From positions 372,001 through 436,000 of the forward strand of contig CAWBFD010000004.1 of the NCBI GenBank assembly GCA_963788115.1: a DNA stretch of 64,000 bases. The letters run 5' to 3'. Below, piece by piece: positions 50,843 to 58,862 of the stretch. Positions within the stretch are counted from its first letter, which is position 1. Each line of letters starts with the position of its first letter. The notes under the pieces are model-generated. The model did no database searches. It was given only the letters and a program-made list of their open reading frames with translations, and was not told the DNA's origin. A program made the translations under genes and the position numbers. Origin of the DNA: CAWBFD01 sp963788115. Its GTDB lineage: Bacteria; Actinomycetota; Thermoleophilia; Solirubrobacterales; 70-9.

Positions 50843-51886
50843 TCAGCGCGTACCGGCGGCCGTTCGCTCCAGGCGCTCCACGCGGACCGGAGGTCGTGTG
50901 CTCGCCTCGGCCTGGCCAGCCTCGTAGTGGGAGGGCGAGACGCCGGCCTCGAGCTCGAGCCGCCGCACGCGCTCGAACACCCGCTGCATGATCACGCGCT
51001 GCCCCGCGAGGACGTCGCCGATGACCCCCAATGCCACCATCTGCACGGCGATCAGGGTCAGCACGGCTCCCAGGATCAGCGATTGCACGTGCCCGCCGGT
51101 GTCGCCAGTGCGGACGAAGTCGAGCACGAAGGGGGTCCAGGCGGCGGCGGCGCCGAGGGCGAACAGCGCTGCGAGGACGAGGAAGAAGCGCAGCGGCTCG
51201 TACTGGACCCACGCGCGGAACACGGCCAGACCGTTGCGGCGCACGTAGCTGGAGGTGGAGTCGAATAGCCGCGACCCGCGGGCCACCTCATTGGCCGCAA
51301 CGGGGACGTGCTCGACGGCGACGAGCATCTTCCCCGCCTGGATCAGGCTCTCGAGCGTGTAGGTGAAGTTGGAGACGACCAGCAGCCCCAGCGCCGCCTC
51401 GCGGTTGTACGCGCGGAAGCCGGAGGTCGTGTCCGCGACCTCGGTGCCGGAGGCGCGCCGGACCACCCAGCTCCCGAGCCGCTGGAACAGCTTCTTGGAG
51501 CGCGAGAAGTGGGGGATCGTCTGCACCTGCCGGTCGCCGACCACCATGTCGGCGCGCCCCGCGAGGATCGGCTCGACCAGCGCCGGGATGTCGGCCGCGT
51601 CGTACTGGTTGTCGGCGTCCGTGTTGACGATCACGTCGGCGCCCAGCTTGAGGGCCGCGTCGAGCCCTGCCTGGAACGCGGCCGCCAGGCCCTTGTTGTT
51701 GGTCAGCCGCACCAGGTGATCGACCCCGGCCGCCCGGGCGACCTCGACCGTGGCGTCGGTGGAGCCGTCGTCGACCACCAGCCACTCCACGGTGTCGAAT
51801 CCGGCCACGTCTCGGGGCAGCTCGCCGAGCGTCCGGGGGAGCGTCCGCTCCTCGTCCAAGCAGGGGATCTGGATGATCAGCTTCAC
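50843..51886 (-). CDS. GT2 glycosyltransferase with two C-terminal membrane helices
   Basis: A 347-aa enzyme of the polyisoprenyl-phosphate glycosyltransferase (GtrB-like) group. The N-terminus is LIIQIPCLDEERTLPRTLGELP, then VEWLVVDDGSTDATVEVAR and VIVNTDADNQYDAADIPALVEPIL with the D-x-D metal motif. ADTTSGFRAYNREAALGLL is a group signature. Two membrane helices follow (FFLVLAALFALGAAAAW and LILGAVLTLIAVQMVALGVIG). A TACGAT hexamer on the minus strand (51898-51903) lies 11 nt before the GTG at 51886. It heads the GT2-methyltransferase-GT-C run. Confidence 0.93.
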   Translation of the reverse strand: MKLIIQIPCLDEERTLPRTLGELPRDVAGFDTVEWLVVDDGSTDATVEVARAAGVDHLVRLTNNKGLAAAFQAGLDAALKLGADVIVNTDADNQYDAADIPALVEPILAGRADMVVGDRQVQTIPHFSRSKKLFQRLGSWVVRRASGTEVADTTSGFRAYNREAALGLLVVSNFTYTLESLIQAGKMLVAVEHVPVAANEVARGSRLFDSTSSYVRRNGLAVFRAWVQYEPLRFFLVLAALFALGAAAAWTPFVLDFVRTGDTGGHVQSLILGAVLTLIAVQMVALGVIGDVLAGQRVIMQRVFERVRRLELEAGVSPSHYEAGQAEASTRPPVRVERLERTAAGTR

Positions 51887-51919
51887 CGCTCGCGTCCATC
51901 GTAGAACCGCTCAATCCCA

Positions 51920-51925
51920 TACGCT
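51920..51925 (+). promoter_or_regulatory. -10 box, leaderless SDR gene
   Basis: TACGCT ends 6 nt before the ATG at 51932. Confidence 0.5.
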
Positions 51926-51931
51926 CGGTGC

Positions 51932-52642
51932 ATGTCCGAGCTGGACGGACGCGTGATCGCGATCGCCGGCGCCGCCGGCGGGCTGGGCCCGGTCGTCGCC
52001 CGGCGTCTGGTTGCGGCCGGGGCCGACCTCGCGCTGACCGACGTCGACGGCGGCCGCCTGGATGAGCTCGCGGCCGAGCCCGAGCTGCCGGAGGAGCGCC
52101 TCGACGCGCGGGTGGTCGATCTCCTCGACGAGGACGCCGCGCGCGATTGGGCGGATTCCATCCGCGAGCGCTTCGGCCGCGTGGACGGGCTCCTCCACCT
52201 GGTCGGCGGATGGCGGGGCGGCGACCCGCTGGCGACCACTTCGCTCGACGACTACGCCTGGCTCCACGACCTGCTCGTCCGCACGGTCCAGCACGCATCC
52301 CGGGCGTTCTTCGACCCGCTCGCCGCCAGCGAGCACGGTCGCTTCGTGCTGGTCTCCTCTGCCCAGGCGCAGAGCCCGGCGGGGACAAACGCCTCCTATG
52401 CGGCGACGAAGGCGGCGGCTGAAGCATGGACGCTCGCGCTCGCCGACTCCTTCGCCGAGATGGCCGCCACCGCCAACATCGTCGTCGTCAACGCGATCCT
52501 CACCCCGGCGATGCGCGAGGCCAATCCCGACAAGCCATACCGGACTTTCACCTCGGCTGAGGACATCGCCGAGGGGATCGTCTTCCTCTGCTCCGATCGA
52601 GCTCGGAAGATGAACGGAAAGCGGCTCCAACTGCACCCGTGA
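51932..52642 (+). CDS. Short-chain dehydrogenase/reductase
   Basis: A 236-aa classical SDR. The cofactor loop is VIAIAGAAGGLGPVVARRLVAAGADLALTD; the usual TGxxxGxG is altered to AGAAGGLG. The strand-4 NNAG-type motif is replaced by HLVGGWRGG. The catalytic triad is present as Ser (FVLVSSAQAQSP) and Tyr-x3-Lys (ASYAATKAAAEAW). The acidic residue after strand 2 (LTDVDGG) suggests preference for NAD. Its TGA overlaps the GTG of the threonine aldolase gene by 4 nt. Substrate unknown. Confidence 0.93.
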   Translation: MSELDGRVIAIAGAAGGLGPVVARRLVAAGADLALTDVDGGRLDELAAEPELPEERLDARVVDLLDEDAARDWADSIRERFGRVDGLLHLVGGWRGGDPLATTSLDDYAWLHDLLVRTVQHASRAFFDPLAASEHGRFVLVSSAQAQSPAGTNASYAATKAAAEAWTLALADSFAEMAATANIVVVNAILTPAMREANPDKPYRTFTSAEDIAEGIVFLCSDRARKMNGKRLQLHP

Positions 52643-53724
52643 GCGACCTGGCGCCGACCACTCCCGCGACCGCCCCCGGCACCGGGCGGGGCTTCGCATC
52701 GGACAACCACGCGGCCGTGCACCCCGAGGTGGTCGAGGCGCTGGTCGCGGCCAACGAGGGTCACGCGCCGGCCTACGGAGCGGACCGGCTCACGGCCGCC
52801 GCCCGGGACCGCTTCCGCGAGCACTTCGGCCCGGACTCGGACGCCTGGCCCGTCTTCAACGGGAGCGGCGCGAACGTCGCCTCGATCGATGCGCTCACGC
52901 GCTCCTTCGAGGCCGTGATCTGCACGGAGACGGCCCACATGAACGTCGACGAATGCGGCGCCCCCGAGCGGATCGCGGGGTCCAAGCTGCTCACGGTTGC
53001 CACCGAGCACGGCAAGCTCACCCCCGGCGACGTGAGCCGCTGGGAGGCCCGGCGCGGCGACGACCACTTCCCGCAGCCCCGGCTGGTCTCGATCACCCAG
53101 GCGACCGAGCTGGGGACGGTCTACACCCTCGACGAGACCCGGGCCATCGCCGACGCCACCCATCGGCTCGGGATGCTCCTGCACGTCGACGGGGCCCGGC
53201 TGGCGAACGCCGCCGCCGCGCTCGAGGCGTCGCTCGGCGAGCTCACCACCGATGCCGGCGTCGACGTCGTCTCCTTCGGCGGCACCAAGAACGGCCTGAT
53301 GTTCGGGGAGGCCGTGGTCTTCCTGCGTCCGGGGCTGGGCGAGGGCTTCGAGTTCGTCCGTAAGCAGCTCGGGCAGCTCGCCTCGAAGATGCGCTATGTC
53401 GCGGTCCAGTTCGATGCCCTGCTGCGCGACGACCTCTGGCTGCGGAATGCGCGACACGCCAACGCGATGGCGCGCAGGCTCGCCGACCGCCTCGCCGAGC
53501 TCGGCGGCGTGGAGGTGGTGCATCCCGTAGAGGCGAATGCGGTGTTCGCGCGCCTCCCCCGGCCGGCGATCGACCGCCTGCTCTCGGACTGGCCGTACGA
53601 GCAGCCGTTCTATCTGTGGGACGAGGCGCGCGACGAGGTCCGCTGGATGTGCTCGTGGGACACGACCGAGGACGAGGTGGACCGCTTCGGGACGGCGATC
53701 GCGGAGGCGGTCGAGTCGGGGTAG
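52639..53724 (+). CDS. Threonine aldolase family PLP enzyme
   Basis: A 361-aa PLP-dependent enzyme of the beta-eliminating lyase/low-specificity threonine aldolase family (threonine to glycine and acetaldehyde in characterised members). Key features: FASDNHAAVHPEVVEAL and APAYGADRLTAAARDRF at the start, the His that stacks on PLP in CTETAHMNVDECGAPERI, LHVDGARLANAAAAL with the PLP-binding Asp, and the Schiff-base Lys in VVSFGGTKNGLMFGEAV. The GTG overlaps the SDR stop, so both are translated from one mRNA. tRNA-Thr(GGT) lies 34 bp downstream. Confidence 0.94.
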   Translation: MSDLAPTTPATAPGTGRGFASDNHAAVHPEVVEALVAANEGHAPAYGADRLTAAARDRFREHFGPDSDAWPVFNGSGANVASIDALTRSFEAVICTETAHMNVDECGAPERIAGSKLLTVATEHGKLTPGDVSRWEARRGDDHFPQPRLVSITQATELGTVYTLDETRAIADATHRLGMLLHVDGARLANAAAALEASLGELTTDAGVDVVSFGGTKNGLMFGEAVVFLRPGLGEGFEFVRKQLGQLASKMRYVAVQFDALLRDDLWLRNARHANAMARRLADRLAELGGVEVVHPVEANAVFARLPRPAIDRLLSDWPYEQPFYLWDEARDEVRWMCSWDTTEDEVDRFGTAIAEAVESG

Positions 53725-53741
53725 CTCAGCTGCCTCGCCGG

Positions 53742-53747
53742 TAGAGT
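53742..53747 (+). promoter_or_regulatory. -10 box of tRNA-Thr(GGT)
   Basis: TAGAGT ends 11 nt before the tRNA 5' end. A convincing -35 element is not visible. Confidence 0.35.
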
Positions 53748-53758
53748 GAGGGCCGCCC

Positions 53759-53832
53759 GCCCGGATAGCTCAGCAGGCCAGAGCACCTCCATGGTAAGGA
53801 GGGGGTCGCCGGTTCGAATCCGGCTCCGGGCT
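53759..53832 (+). tRNA. tRNA-Thr (anticodon GGT)
   Basis: A 74-nt cloverleaf. Acceptor GCCCGGA pairs with TCCGGGC, with discriminator T. The D-arm is AGCTCAG...CCAGAGC, the anticodon arm CCTCC-ATGGTAA-GGAGG with anticodon GGT, and the T-arm GCCGG-TTCGAAT-CCGGC. CCA is not encoded. The next gene's start codon is only 7 nt beyond the 3' end. Confidence 0.97.
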
Positions 53833-53839
53833 CTGGACC

Positions 53840-54982
53840 GTGGACTTCACCCTCACCGACGAGCAACTGGACTTCGTCGCCGCCATCCGTGATTTCTGCG
53901 CGCGGGAATGCGGCACCCGGGAGCAGCGAGCACGCCTCACCAACGGGTACACGGAGGCGCACGCCGCGGAGATCTACTCGAAGATGGCGGACCTCGGTTG
54001 GCTCGGGGTCACGATCCCGGAGGAGCACAGGGGCTCCGGCGGGGGGATGGTCGAAGCGTGCCTATTCATGGAGGAGACCTCCCGCGGCCTGGCGCCGATC
54101 GGCGGCTACGCGACCACGCTGATCGTCGCCGGCACCACCCAGCGGTCCGGCACGTCCGAGCAGCGCGACGACATCCTGGGCGGGATCGCCGGGGGCGCCG
54201 TGGAGGCGATCGCGATGACCGAGCCGGAGGCCGGGTCGGACGTCGGCTCGTTGACCACCTCCGCCGAGCGGGTGGACGGCGGCTTCGTGCTCTCCGGGCA
54301 GAAGGTGTTCTGCTCCAACGCCCGCATCGCCCGCCACATCCTGGTGGTCTGCCGCACGACCAAGTCGGAGGACAAGCACGACGGACTGACGATGATCTTC
54401 GTGCCGGCCGACGCCGACGGCCTGCGGGTGGACCCGATCGACACCATGGGTGGGCGCGAGACGGCCCATCTCTACCTCGACGCGGTGGAGGCTCCTGAGG
54501 ACGCCGTGCTCGGCGAGGTGGATCGGGCCTGGATGCAGCTGATGGCCGGGCTCAACGTCGAGCGGCTGATCCTCGCCGCGACCACGCTCGGCCTCGGGCG
54601 GCGCGCGTTCGACGACGCCCTGGCGTACGTGAAGGAGCGCCGCCAGTTCGGCCGGCCGATCGGGTCGTTCCAGGCCCTCCAGCATCGGCTCGCCGACCTC
54701 GCCACCGACCTGGAGGCCGCCCGCCTGATGACCTACTGGGTCGCCTCCGAGGTGGACAAGGATCCGGACCGGCTGCTTCCGCGTGAGGCCTCGATGGTGA
54801 AGCTGTTCGTGACCGAGACCGCCAAGCGGGCGGCGCTCGAGGGCATGCAGCTGATGGGCGGCTACGGGTACTCGTCGGAGTACGACATGGAGCGGCTCGT
54901 GCGCCAGACCCTGGTGACCACCATCTACGGCGGGACCTCCGAGATCCAGCGCAACATCATCGCCAAGAGCCTGGGCCTGTGA
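53840..54982 (+). CDS. Acyl-CoA dehydrogenase
   Basis: A 380-aa FAD flavoenzyme of fatty-acid or CoA-ester oxidation. The N-terminal helical domain starts VDFTLTDEQLDFVAAIRDF. The flavin region is AIAMTEPEAGSDVGSLTTSAERVDGGFVLSGQKVFCSNA. The C-terminal domain has RRQFGRPIGSFQALQHRLADLATDLEAARLM and ends with MQLMGGYGYSSEYDMERLVRQTLVTTIYGGTSEIQRNIIAK, where YGGTSEIQ is the family signature. The GTG starts 7 nt after tRNA-Thr, with no room for its own promoter. Its stop overlaps the sulfotransferase GTG by 4 nt. Confidence 0.96.
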   Translation: MDFTLTDEQLDFVAAIRDFCARECGTREQRARLTNGYTEAHAAEIYSKMADLGWLGVTIPEEHRGSGGGMVEACLFMEETSRGLAPIGGYATTLIVAGTTQRSGTSEQRDDILGGIAGGAVEAIAMTEPEAGSDVGSLTTSAERVDGGFVLSGQKVFCSNARIARHILVVCRTTKSEDKHDGLTMIFVPADADGLRVDPIDTMGGRETAHLYLDAVEAPEDAVLGEVDRAWMQLMAGLNVERLILAATTLGLGRRAFDDALAYVKERRQFGRPIGSFQALQHRLADLATDLEAARLMTYWVASEVDKDPDRLLPREASMVKLFVTETAKRAALEGMQLMGGYGYSSEYDMERLVRQTLVTTIYGGTSEIQRNIIAKSLGL

Positions 54983-55992
54983 GCTCGGTGCCCGAGTCTC
55001 GACTCCCGGGAGGAAGGCGTGCGGACAGGCTTCCGGTGAGGGTGCGCGATGCGGATCCGAACGCGATGCCTCCCCCGATCGCGTTCGTCGGGGGGACCGG
55101 GCGTAGCGGCACCCATGCGGTGGCGCGTCTGCTCGGCCACCACTCACGGTATGCATATGTTCCGGTTGAGGCCCGCTTTCACGTCAACTCTCAAGGCTTC
55201 CCGGACCTGCTCGCGGGATCGGTGAGCCCTGAGGTGTTCGTGCGCAGGCTGCGCGGCTTCTGGTGGAAGCGGGTCCCCGGCGGACAACCGCTGCCCGCGG
55301 TGTTGCCGCGGCTCCCACTCGGCCGCCAGGTGCGAGGACTCCACAAGATCATGAGCCGGCGCCGCATGGACCGGGCAGTGGTGCGGTTCAAGCGCTTGTG
55401 GCCCCACGACCCCGAATCAGCGTGCAGGCGACTGTTCCTCGACTTGCTCTGGCCGATGGCAATGCGCGCGGGGAAGCCGGGTCTCGTCGAGATGAGCACC
55501 TTCACCGTTGCGCAGGCGCCGACGCTCGTCAGGCTGTTTCCCGAGGCGAGATTGGTCTACATCCTCCGCGACGGCCGCGACTCGGGCTCGTCGAAGGTGT
55601 CCATGCGCCAGAAGCCCGAGCACCCGCGTGACGCGTGGGAGGGGATCCGATGGTGGGCGGAGCGGCTGGACACGGCGGAGAATGGTGTCGCGGCCATCCC
55701 GGAGGGCAAGGTCCTGATGCTGAGCCTCGAAGAGCTTGCCTACGGTGACCGTGAGCGCGCGTACCGGACCCTGCTCGCTTTTCTCGGCATCGGCGACGAG
55801 CCAGCCATCCGCGAGTTCTTCGAGCGCGAGGTGAACGAGGAGAATGCCAACCGCGGCCGCTGGCGCCGAGGCCTGAGCGAGAGCGAGCAGCACGACCTGA
55901 CGAAACAGTACGAGCGGATGCTGGACGAGATCGAGAGCCGAGGCTACACCGCCGCTCCCGTGCTTCGCGACACATACCGGCGGTTGGGGTGA
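54979..55992 (+). CDS. Sulfotransferase family protein
   Basis: A 337-aa PAPS-dependent sulfotransferase-fold protein. The 5'-phosphosulfate loop is FVGGTGRSGTHAVARLLGHH. The 3'-phosphate motif is ARLVYILRDGRDSGSSKVSM. A late RGRWRRGLSESEQHDL segment fits the PAPS-binding C-terminal loop. No signal peptide or membrane helix is seen. GTG 54979 overlaps the acyl-CoA dehydrogenase stop by 4 nt. The conserved domain begins near residue 32 (PIAFVGG), so a later start is possible. It may sulfate a lipid or envelope glycan; the acceptor is unknown. Confidence 0.88.
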   Translation: MSSVPESRLPGGRRADRLPVRVRDADPNAMPPPIAFVGGTGRSGTHAVARLLGHHSRYAYVPVEARFHVNSQGFPDLLAGSVSPEVFVRRLRGFWWKRVPGGQPLPAVLPRLPLGRQVRGLHKIMSRRRMDRAVVRFKRLWPHDPESACRRLFLDLLWPMAMRAGKPGLVEMSTFTVAQAPTLVRLFPEARLVYILRDGRDSGSSKVSMRQKPEHPRDAWEGIRWWAERLDTAENGVAAIPEGKVLMLSLEELAYGDRERAYRTLLAFLGIGDEPAIREFFEREVNEENANRGRWRRGLSESEQHDLTKQYERMLDEIESRGYTAAPVLRDTYRRLG

Positions 55993-56075
55993 GCCTTAGC
56001 TATCCTTCGCCAACCTCGCGCACCGCGCAGTGGTGTCAAGGCCGGTGCACAGGGTGTGCCGGCACTGGCTGGTCA

Positions 56076-56112
56076 GGCGGCGAAGCCGCCGCAAGTAGTT
56101 CTGTTTTCTGAG
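56076..56112 (+). terminator. Terminator after the sulfotransferase gene
   Basis: GGCGGC-GAA-GCCGCC (56076-56090) is a perfect 6-bp stem. It is followed within 20 nt by a T-rich stretch (TTCTGTTTT), separating the lipid genes from rpmG. Confidence 0.5.
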
Positions 56113-56156
56113 GGGACGTCAAACTGGAGTGGTCCCCCGGGACCTGAAGAGGAAGA

Positions 56157-56321
56157 GTGGCCCGCGGAGAAGTCCGAATCGCAGTCACCCTCGCCTGCGA
56201 GGAGTGCAAGCGTCGCAACTACCAGACGAACAAGTCACGGCGTAACTCGCCGGACCGGATCGAGTTGCGCAAGTACTGCCGCTGGTGCCGGCGCCACACG
56301 CCCCATAAGGAGACGCGCTAG
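56157..56321 (+). CDS. rpmG: 50S ribosomal protein L33
   Basis: A 54-aa ribosomal protein. It begins VARGEVRIAVTLACEECKRRNYQTNKSRRN and ends KYCRWCRRHTPHKETR. The two Cys-x2-Cys pairs (CEEC and CRWC) form the zinc ribbon of the C+ type of L33. The GTG at 56157 is preceded by GAAGAGGAAG. It is followed after 5 nt by secE, the standard rpmG-secE-nusG order. It was too short to be noticed by length-limited gene calls. Confidence 0.96.
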   Translation: MARGEVRIAVTLACEECKRRNYQTNKSRRNSPDRIELRKYCRWCRRHTPHKETR

Positions 56322-56326
56322 GCGCG

Positions 56327-56893
56327 ATGGCGAAGACGCGGGCACAGCGTAAGGCCGAGCGCCGCAAGCGCGAGGCGCGCCAGGCGGCCCAGTCCGCCCC
56401 GGAACGCGCGGCCGAGGCGCGCGCTCAGCACGACACCCAGGTCCCGGAGTCGGCCGACGTGATCGAGGCCGAGCTCGCCGAGCAGGGTGCCGACCTCGAG
56501 CAGCTGAAGGGATCGGACGACGCGGGGCCGGCGCCGGCGCCGGCCCCGTCGAGGGCGGACGTCGGGCGTCCGGAGGAGGCGCCGGTGGAGCCGGCGGAGC
56601 CGGCCGACGAGCTCAGCCGCCGCGCCCAGCGCAAGGCGGAACGTGAGCGCCAGCGCCGCGCCAAGGAGTCCGAGGCGCGCCGACGGCCGAGGGAGGAGCC
56701 GGCCGAGCGTCAGCGCGGACCGATCATCGGCTTCCTCGTATCCTGCTGGGCCGAGCTCAAGCGGGTGCAGTGGCCGGACCGGGAGACCCTGATCCAGGCA
56801 TCGGCCGTGACCGTGCTGTTCATCGCCGTCGCTGCCGCCTACCTCGGCGCCCTCGATGCGGTCTTCTCAGAGCTCGTCCAGCTGATTCTCTAG
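56327..56893 (+). CDS. secE: Preprotein translocase subunit SecE with long N-terminal extension
   Basis: A 188-aa subunit of the SecYEG channel. The conserved SecE part is the last 55 residues: an amphipathic helix WAELKRVQWPDRETL (142-155) and one membrane helix (about 156-180). The first 130 residues are an extra charged, low-complexity region. In it RAQRKAER occurs twice (residues 5-12 and 99-106), separated by an acidic Pro/Ala-rich stretch. Single-helix SecE proteins are usually 60-90 aa in Gram-positives. The ATG at 56327 lies 5 nt after rpmG. Confidence 0.93.
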   Translation: MAKTRAQRKAERRKREARQAAQSAPERAAEARAQHDTQVPESADVIEAELAEQGADLEQLKGSDDAGPAPAPAPSRADVGRPEEAPVEPAEPADELSRRAQRKAERERQRRAKESEARRRPREEPAERQRGPIIGFLVSCWAELKRVQWPDRETLIQASAVTVLFIAVAAAYLGALDAVFSELVQLIL

Positions 56894-56943
56894 CCGCGCA
56901 AACGCCAGCCCCAACCCACACCCCGAGAACCCGATACCGAAAC

Positions 56944-57465
56944 ATGTTCCGCTGGTATGTGATCAACACCTACTCCGGGCACGAGAACAAGGTGAAGGCC
57001 AATCTCGAGCACCGGGTCGAAACGATGGGCGCCCGCCAGCGCGTGCGCCACGTCGTCGTGCCGACGGAGCAGGTCTCCGAGCTCAAGGACGGCCAGCGGG
57101 TTCAGGTGGAGAAGCGGACGATGCCCGGCTACGTCCTGGTCAACATGGAGATGACGGACGACGCCTGGAACCTCGTCAAGAACACGCCGGGCGTCACCGG
57201 CTTCGTCGGCTCGCGCAACAAGCCGATCCCGCTCTCGCAGCCCGAGGTCGACCGGCTGATGCACCGGGAGACGGCCGAGCGCCCGCGTGCTCGCGCCCAA
57301 TTCCAGGTGGGTGAGACCGTCAAGGTCATTTCCGGCCCCCTCTCCGACTTCTCGGGCGAGATCGCCGAGATCAACGAGGATGCCGCGAAGCTCAAGGTGC
57401 TGGTGTCGATCTTCGGGCGGGAGACCCCGGTCGAGGTCGGCTACGAACAGGTGAAGAAGATCTAG
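56944..57465 (+). CDS. nusG: Transcription termination/antitermination protein NusG
   Basis: A 173-aa transcription factor. The NGN domain reads FRWYVINTYSGHENKVKANLEHRVETMG and then VPTEQVSELKDGQRVQVEKRTMPGYVLVNMEM. The linker passes TPGVTGFVGSRNKPIPLSQPEVDRLM. The KOW domain is FQVGETVKVISGPLSDFSGEIAEINEDAAKLKVLVSIFGRETPVEVGYEQV. ATG 56944 is the start of the conserved domain; upstream codons in frame belong to secE's shadow. The N-terminal extension seen in many actinobacteria is absent. Confidence 0.97.
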   Translation: MFRWYVINTYSGHENKVKANLEHRVETMGARQRVRHVVVPTEQVSELKDGQRVQVEKRTMPGYVLVNMEMTDDAWNLVKNTPGVTGFVGSRNKPIPLSQPEVDRLMHRETAERPRARAQFQVGETVKVISGPLSDFSGEIAEINEDAAKLKVLVSIFGRETPVEVGYEQVKKI

Positions 57466-57488
57466 CTCGGCCCTACCCTCAGACGACG

Positions 57489-57923
57489 ATGGCGAAGAAG
57501 GTCCTCACACTGATCAAGTTGCAGATTCCGGCCGCCGCGGCCAATCCCGCGCCGCCGGTGGGCCCCGCCCTGGGACAGCATGGCGTCAACATCATGGAGT
57601 TCTGCAAGGCGTTCAATGCCCAGACCCAGCAGGACGCCGGCACGATCATCCCGGTCGAGATCACCGTCTATGAGGACCGCTCCTTCACCTTCATCACCAA
57701 GACGCCCCCGGCCGCCGTGCTGATCCGCGAGGCGCTCGGCATCGAGAAGGGCTCGGGCGAACCCAATCGCGAGAAGGTCGGCAGGCTGACCGCCGACCAG
57801 GTCCGGCAGATCGCCGAGCGCAAGATGCCCGACCTGAACGCGAACGACCTGGATGCCGCCAGCCGGATCATCGCGGGCACCGCCCGGTCGATGGGCGTCG
57901 AGGTGGAGGGGATCGAGGTCTAG
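57489..57923 (+). CDS. rplK: 50S ribosomal protein L11
   Basis: A 144-aa protein of the GTPase-associated stalk base. It starts MAKKVLTLIKLQIPAAAANPAPPVGPALGQHGVNIMEFCKAFNA and contains FTFITKTPPAAVLI and the C-terminal 23S-binding domain (ADQVRQIAERKMPDLNANDLDAASRIIAGTARSMGVEVEG). The length is standard. TACCCT (57474-57479) lies 9 nt before the ATG, so an internal near-leaderless start may supplement read-through from nusG. It overlaps rplA by 1 nt. Confidence 0.97.
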   Translation: MAKKVLTLIKLQIPAAAANPAPPVGPALGQHGVNIMEFCKAFNAQTQQDAGTIIPVEITVYEDRSFTFITKTPPAAVLIREALGIEKGSGEPNREKVGRLTADQVRQIAERKMPDLNANDLDAASRIIAGTARSMGVEVEGIEV

Positions 57924-58696
57924 TGGCGACCAAGGGAAAGCGCTTCCGCGCCGCATACGAGCGGATCGACCGCAACCGCCGGTACACGCCGGGCGAGGCG
58001 ATCGCCCTGGTCAAGGAGACCGCACAGGCGAAGTTCGACGAAACCGTCGAGGTTCACATGAAGCTCGGCCTCAACGTGCGGCACGCCGAGGAACAGTTGC
58101 GGGGGACCCTTGCGCTTCCGAACGGCCTCGGCAAGGAGGTGAGCGTCTCGGTCTTCGCGGAGGGTGAGGCGGCCCGCGCCGCGCAGGAGGCCGGTGCCGA
58201 CCACGTCGGGGCCCAGGACCTGGCCGAGCGGGTCGAAGGCGGCTGGACGGACTTCGACGTCGCCATCGCCACCCCCGACCTGATGGGCCCGGTGGTGTCG
58301 AAGCTCGGGCGCATTCTGGGCCCGCAGGGGAAGATGCCGAACCCCAAGGTCGGCACCGTGACCCAGGAGGTCGGAAAGGCGGTGACCGAGGCCAAGGCGG
58401 GGAAGGTGGAGTACCGCACCGACCGCCAGGCGAACGTCCACCTGACGATCGGCAAGGCGAGCTTCGAGCCTCGAGCCCTGCTCCAGAACTACGCGGCGGT
58501 GGTCGATGAGATCAACCGCGCGAAGCCTCCCGCGGCCAAGGGCCGCTACATCCAGTCGATCACCCTGGCGACGACGATGGGTCCCGGGGTTCGGGTCGAC
58601 TCCTCGCAGGTGCGGGAGGCGGACATCATGGCCGACGCGGCGGCCGCCGAGGCCTCGGGCGCCGACGAGGCTGACGCCGAGCCCGCCGCGGCCTGA
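57923..58696 (+). CDS. rplA: 50S ribosomal protein L1
   Basis: A 257-aa protein of the mobile L1 stalk and translational repressor of its operon in other bacteria. Features: YTPGEAIALVKETAQAKFDETVEVHMKLGLNVRHAEEQLRGTLALPNGLGK at the start, GRILGPQGKMPNPKVGTVT in the middle, and YIQSITLATTMGPGVRVD near the end. A 30-residue Ala/Glu/Asp-rich tail (ADIMADAAAAEASGADEADAEPAAA) exceeds the usual length. The GTG overlaps the rplK stop by one base. Confidence 0.97.
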   Translation: MATKGKRFRAAYERIDRNRRYTPGEAIALVKETAQAKFDETVEVHMKLGLNVRHAEEQLRGTLALPNGLGKEVSVSVFAEGEAARAAQEAGADHVGAQDLAERVEGGWTDFDVAIATPDLMGPVVSKLGRILGPQGKMPNPKVGTVTQEVGKAVTEAKAGKVEYRTDRQANVHLTIGKASFEPRALLQNYAAVVDEINRAKPPAAKGRYIQSITLATTMGPGVRVDSSQVREADIMADAAAAEASGADEADAEPAAA

Positions 58697-58729
58697 GCGG
58701 TCGCCCCGGAAGTCGCGGCCGCGGCGCGC

Positions 58730-58735
58730 TACACT
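58730..58735 (+). promoter_or_regulatory. -10 box of the rplJ leader transcript
   Basis: TACACT, followed by the L10 leader. No clear -35 hexamer is visible 17 bp upstream. Confidence 0.4.
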
Positions 58736-58741
58736 GCTGCG

Positions 58742-58850
58742 CCCAGCAAACCTCGCCTGCCGAAGACCACTGGCCGGGATCCCCGTAAGTCCAGTGCAGG
58801 TGGCGCCCGGAGAGAGTTCCGTGAGCCCGCCTGCGTGTGGGCTCTTTTCG
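58742..58850 (+). ncRNA. Ribosomal protein L10 leader
   Basis: A structured region between rplA and rplJ. It contains complementary segments around ACCACTGG...CCAGTGCAGG and GGCGCCCGGAGAG, where L10(L12)4 binds in the known leader family. It ends in GAGCCC (58823-58828)/GGGCTC (58839-58844) followed by TTTT, an intrinsic terminator. This fits attenuation of rplJ-rplL expression when free L10-L12 accumulates. Confidence 0.7.
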
Positions 58851-58862
58851 TGAGACGAGTCG

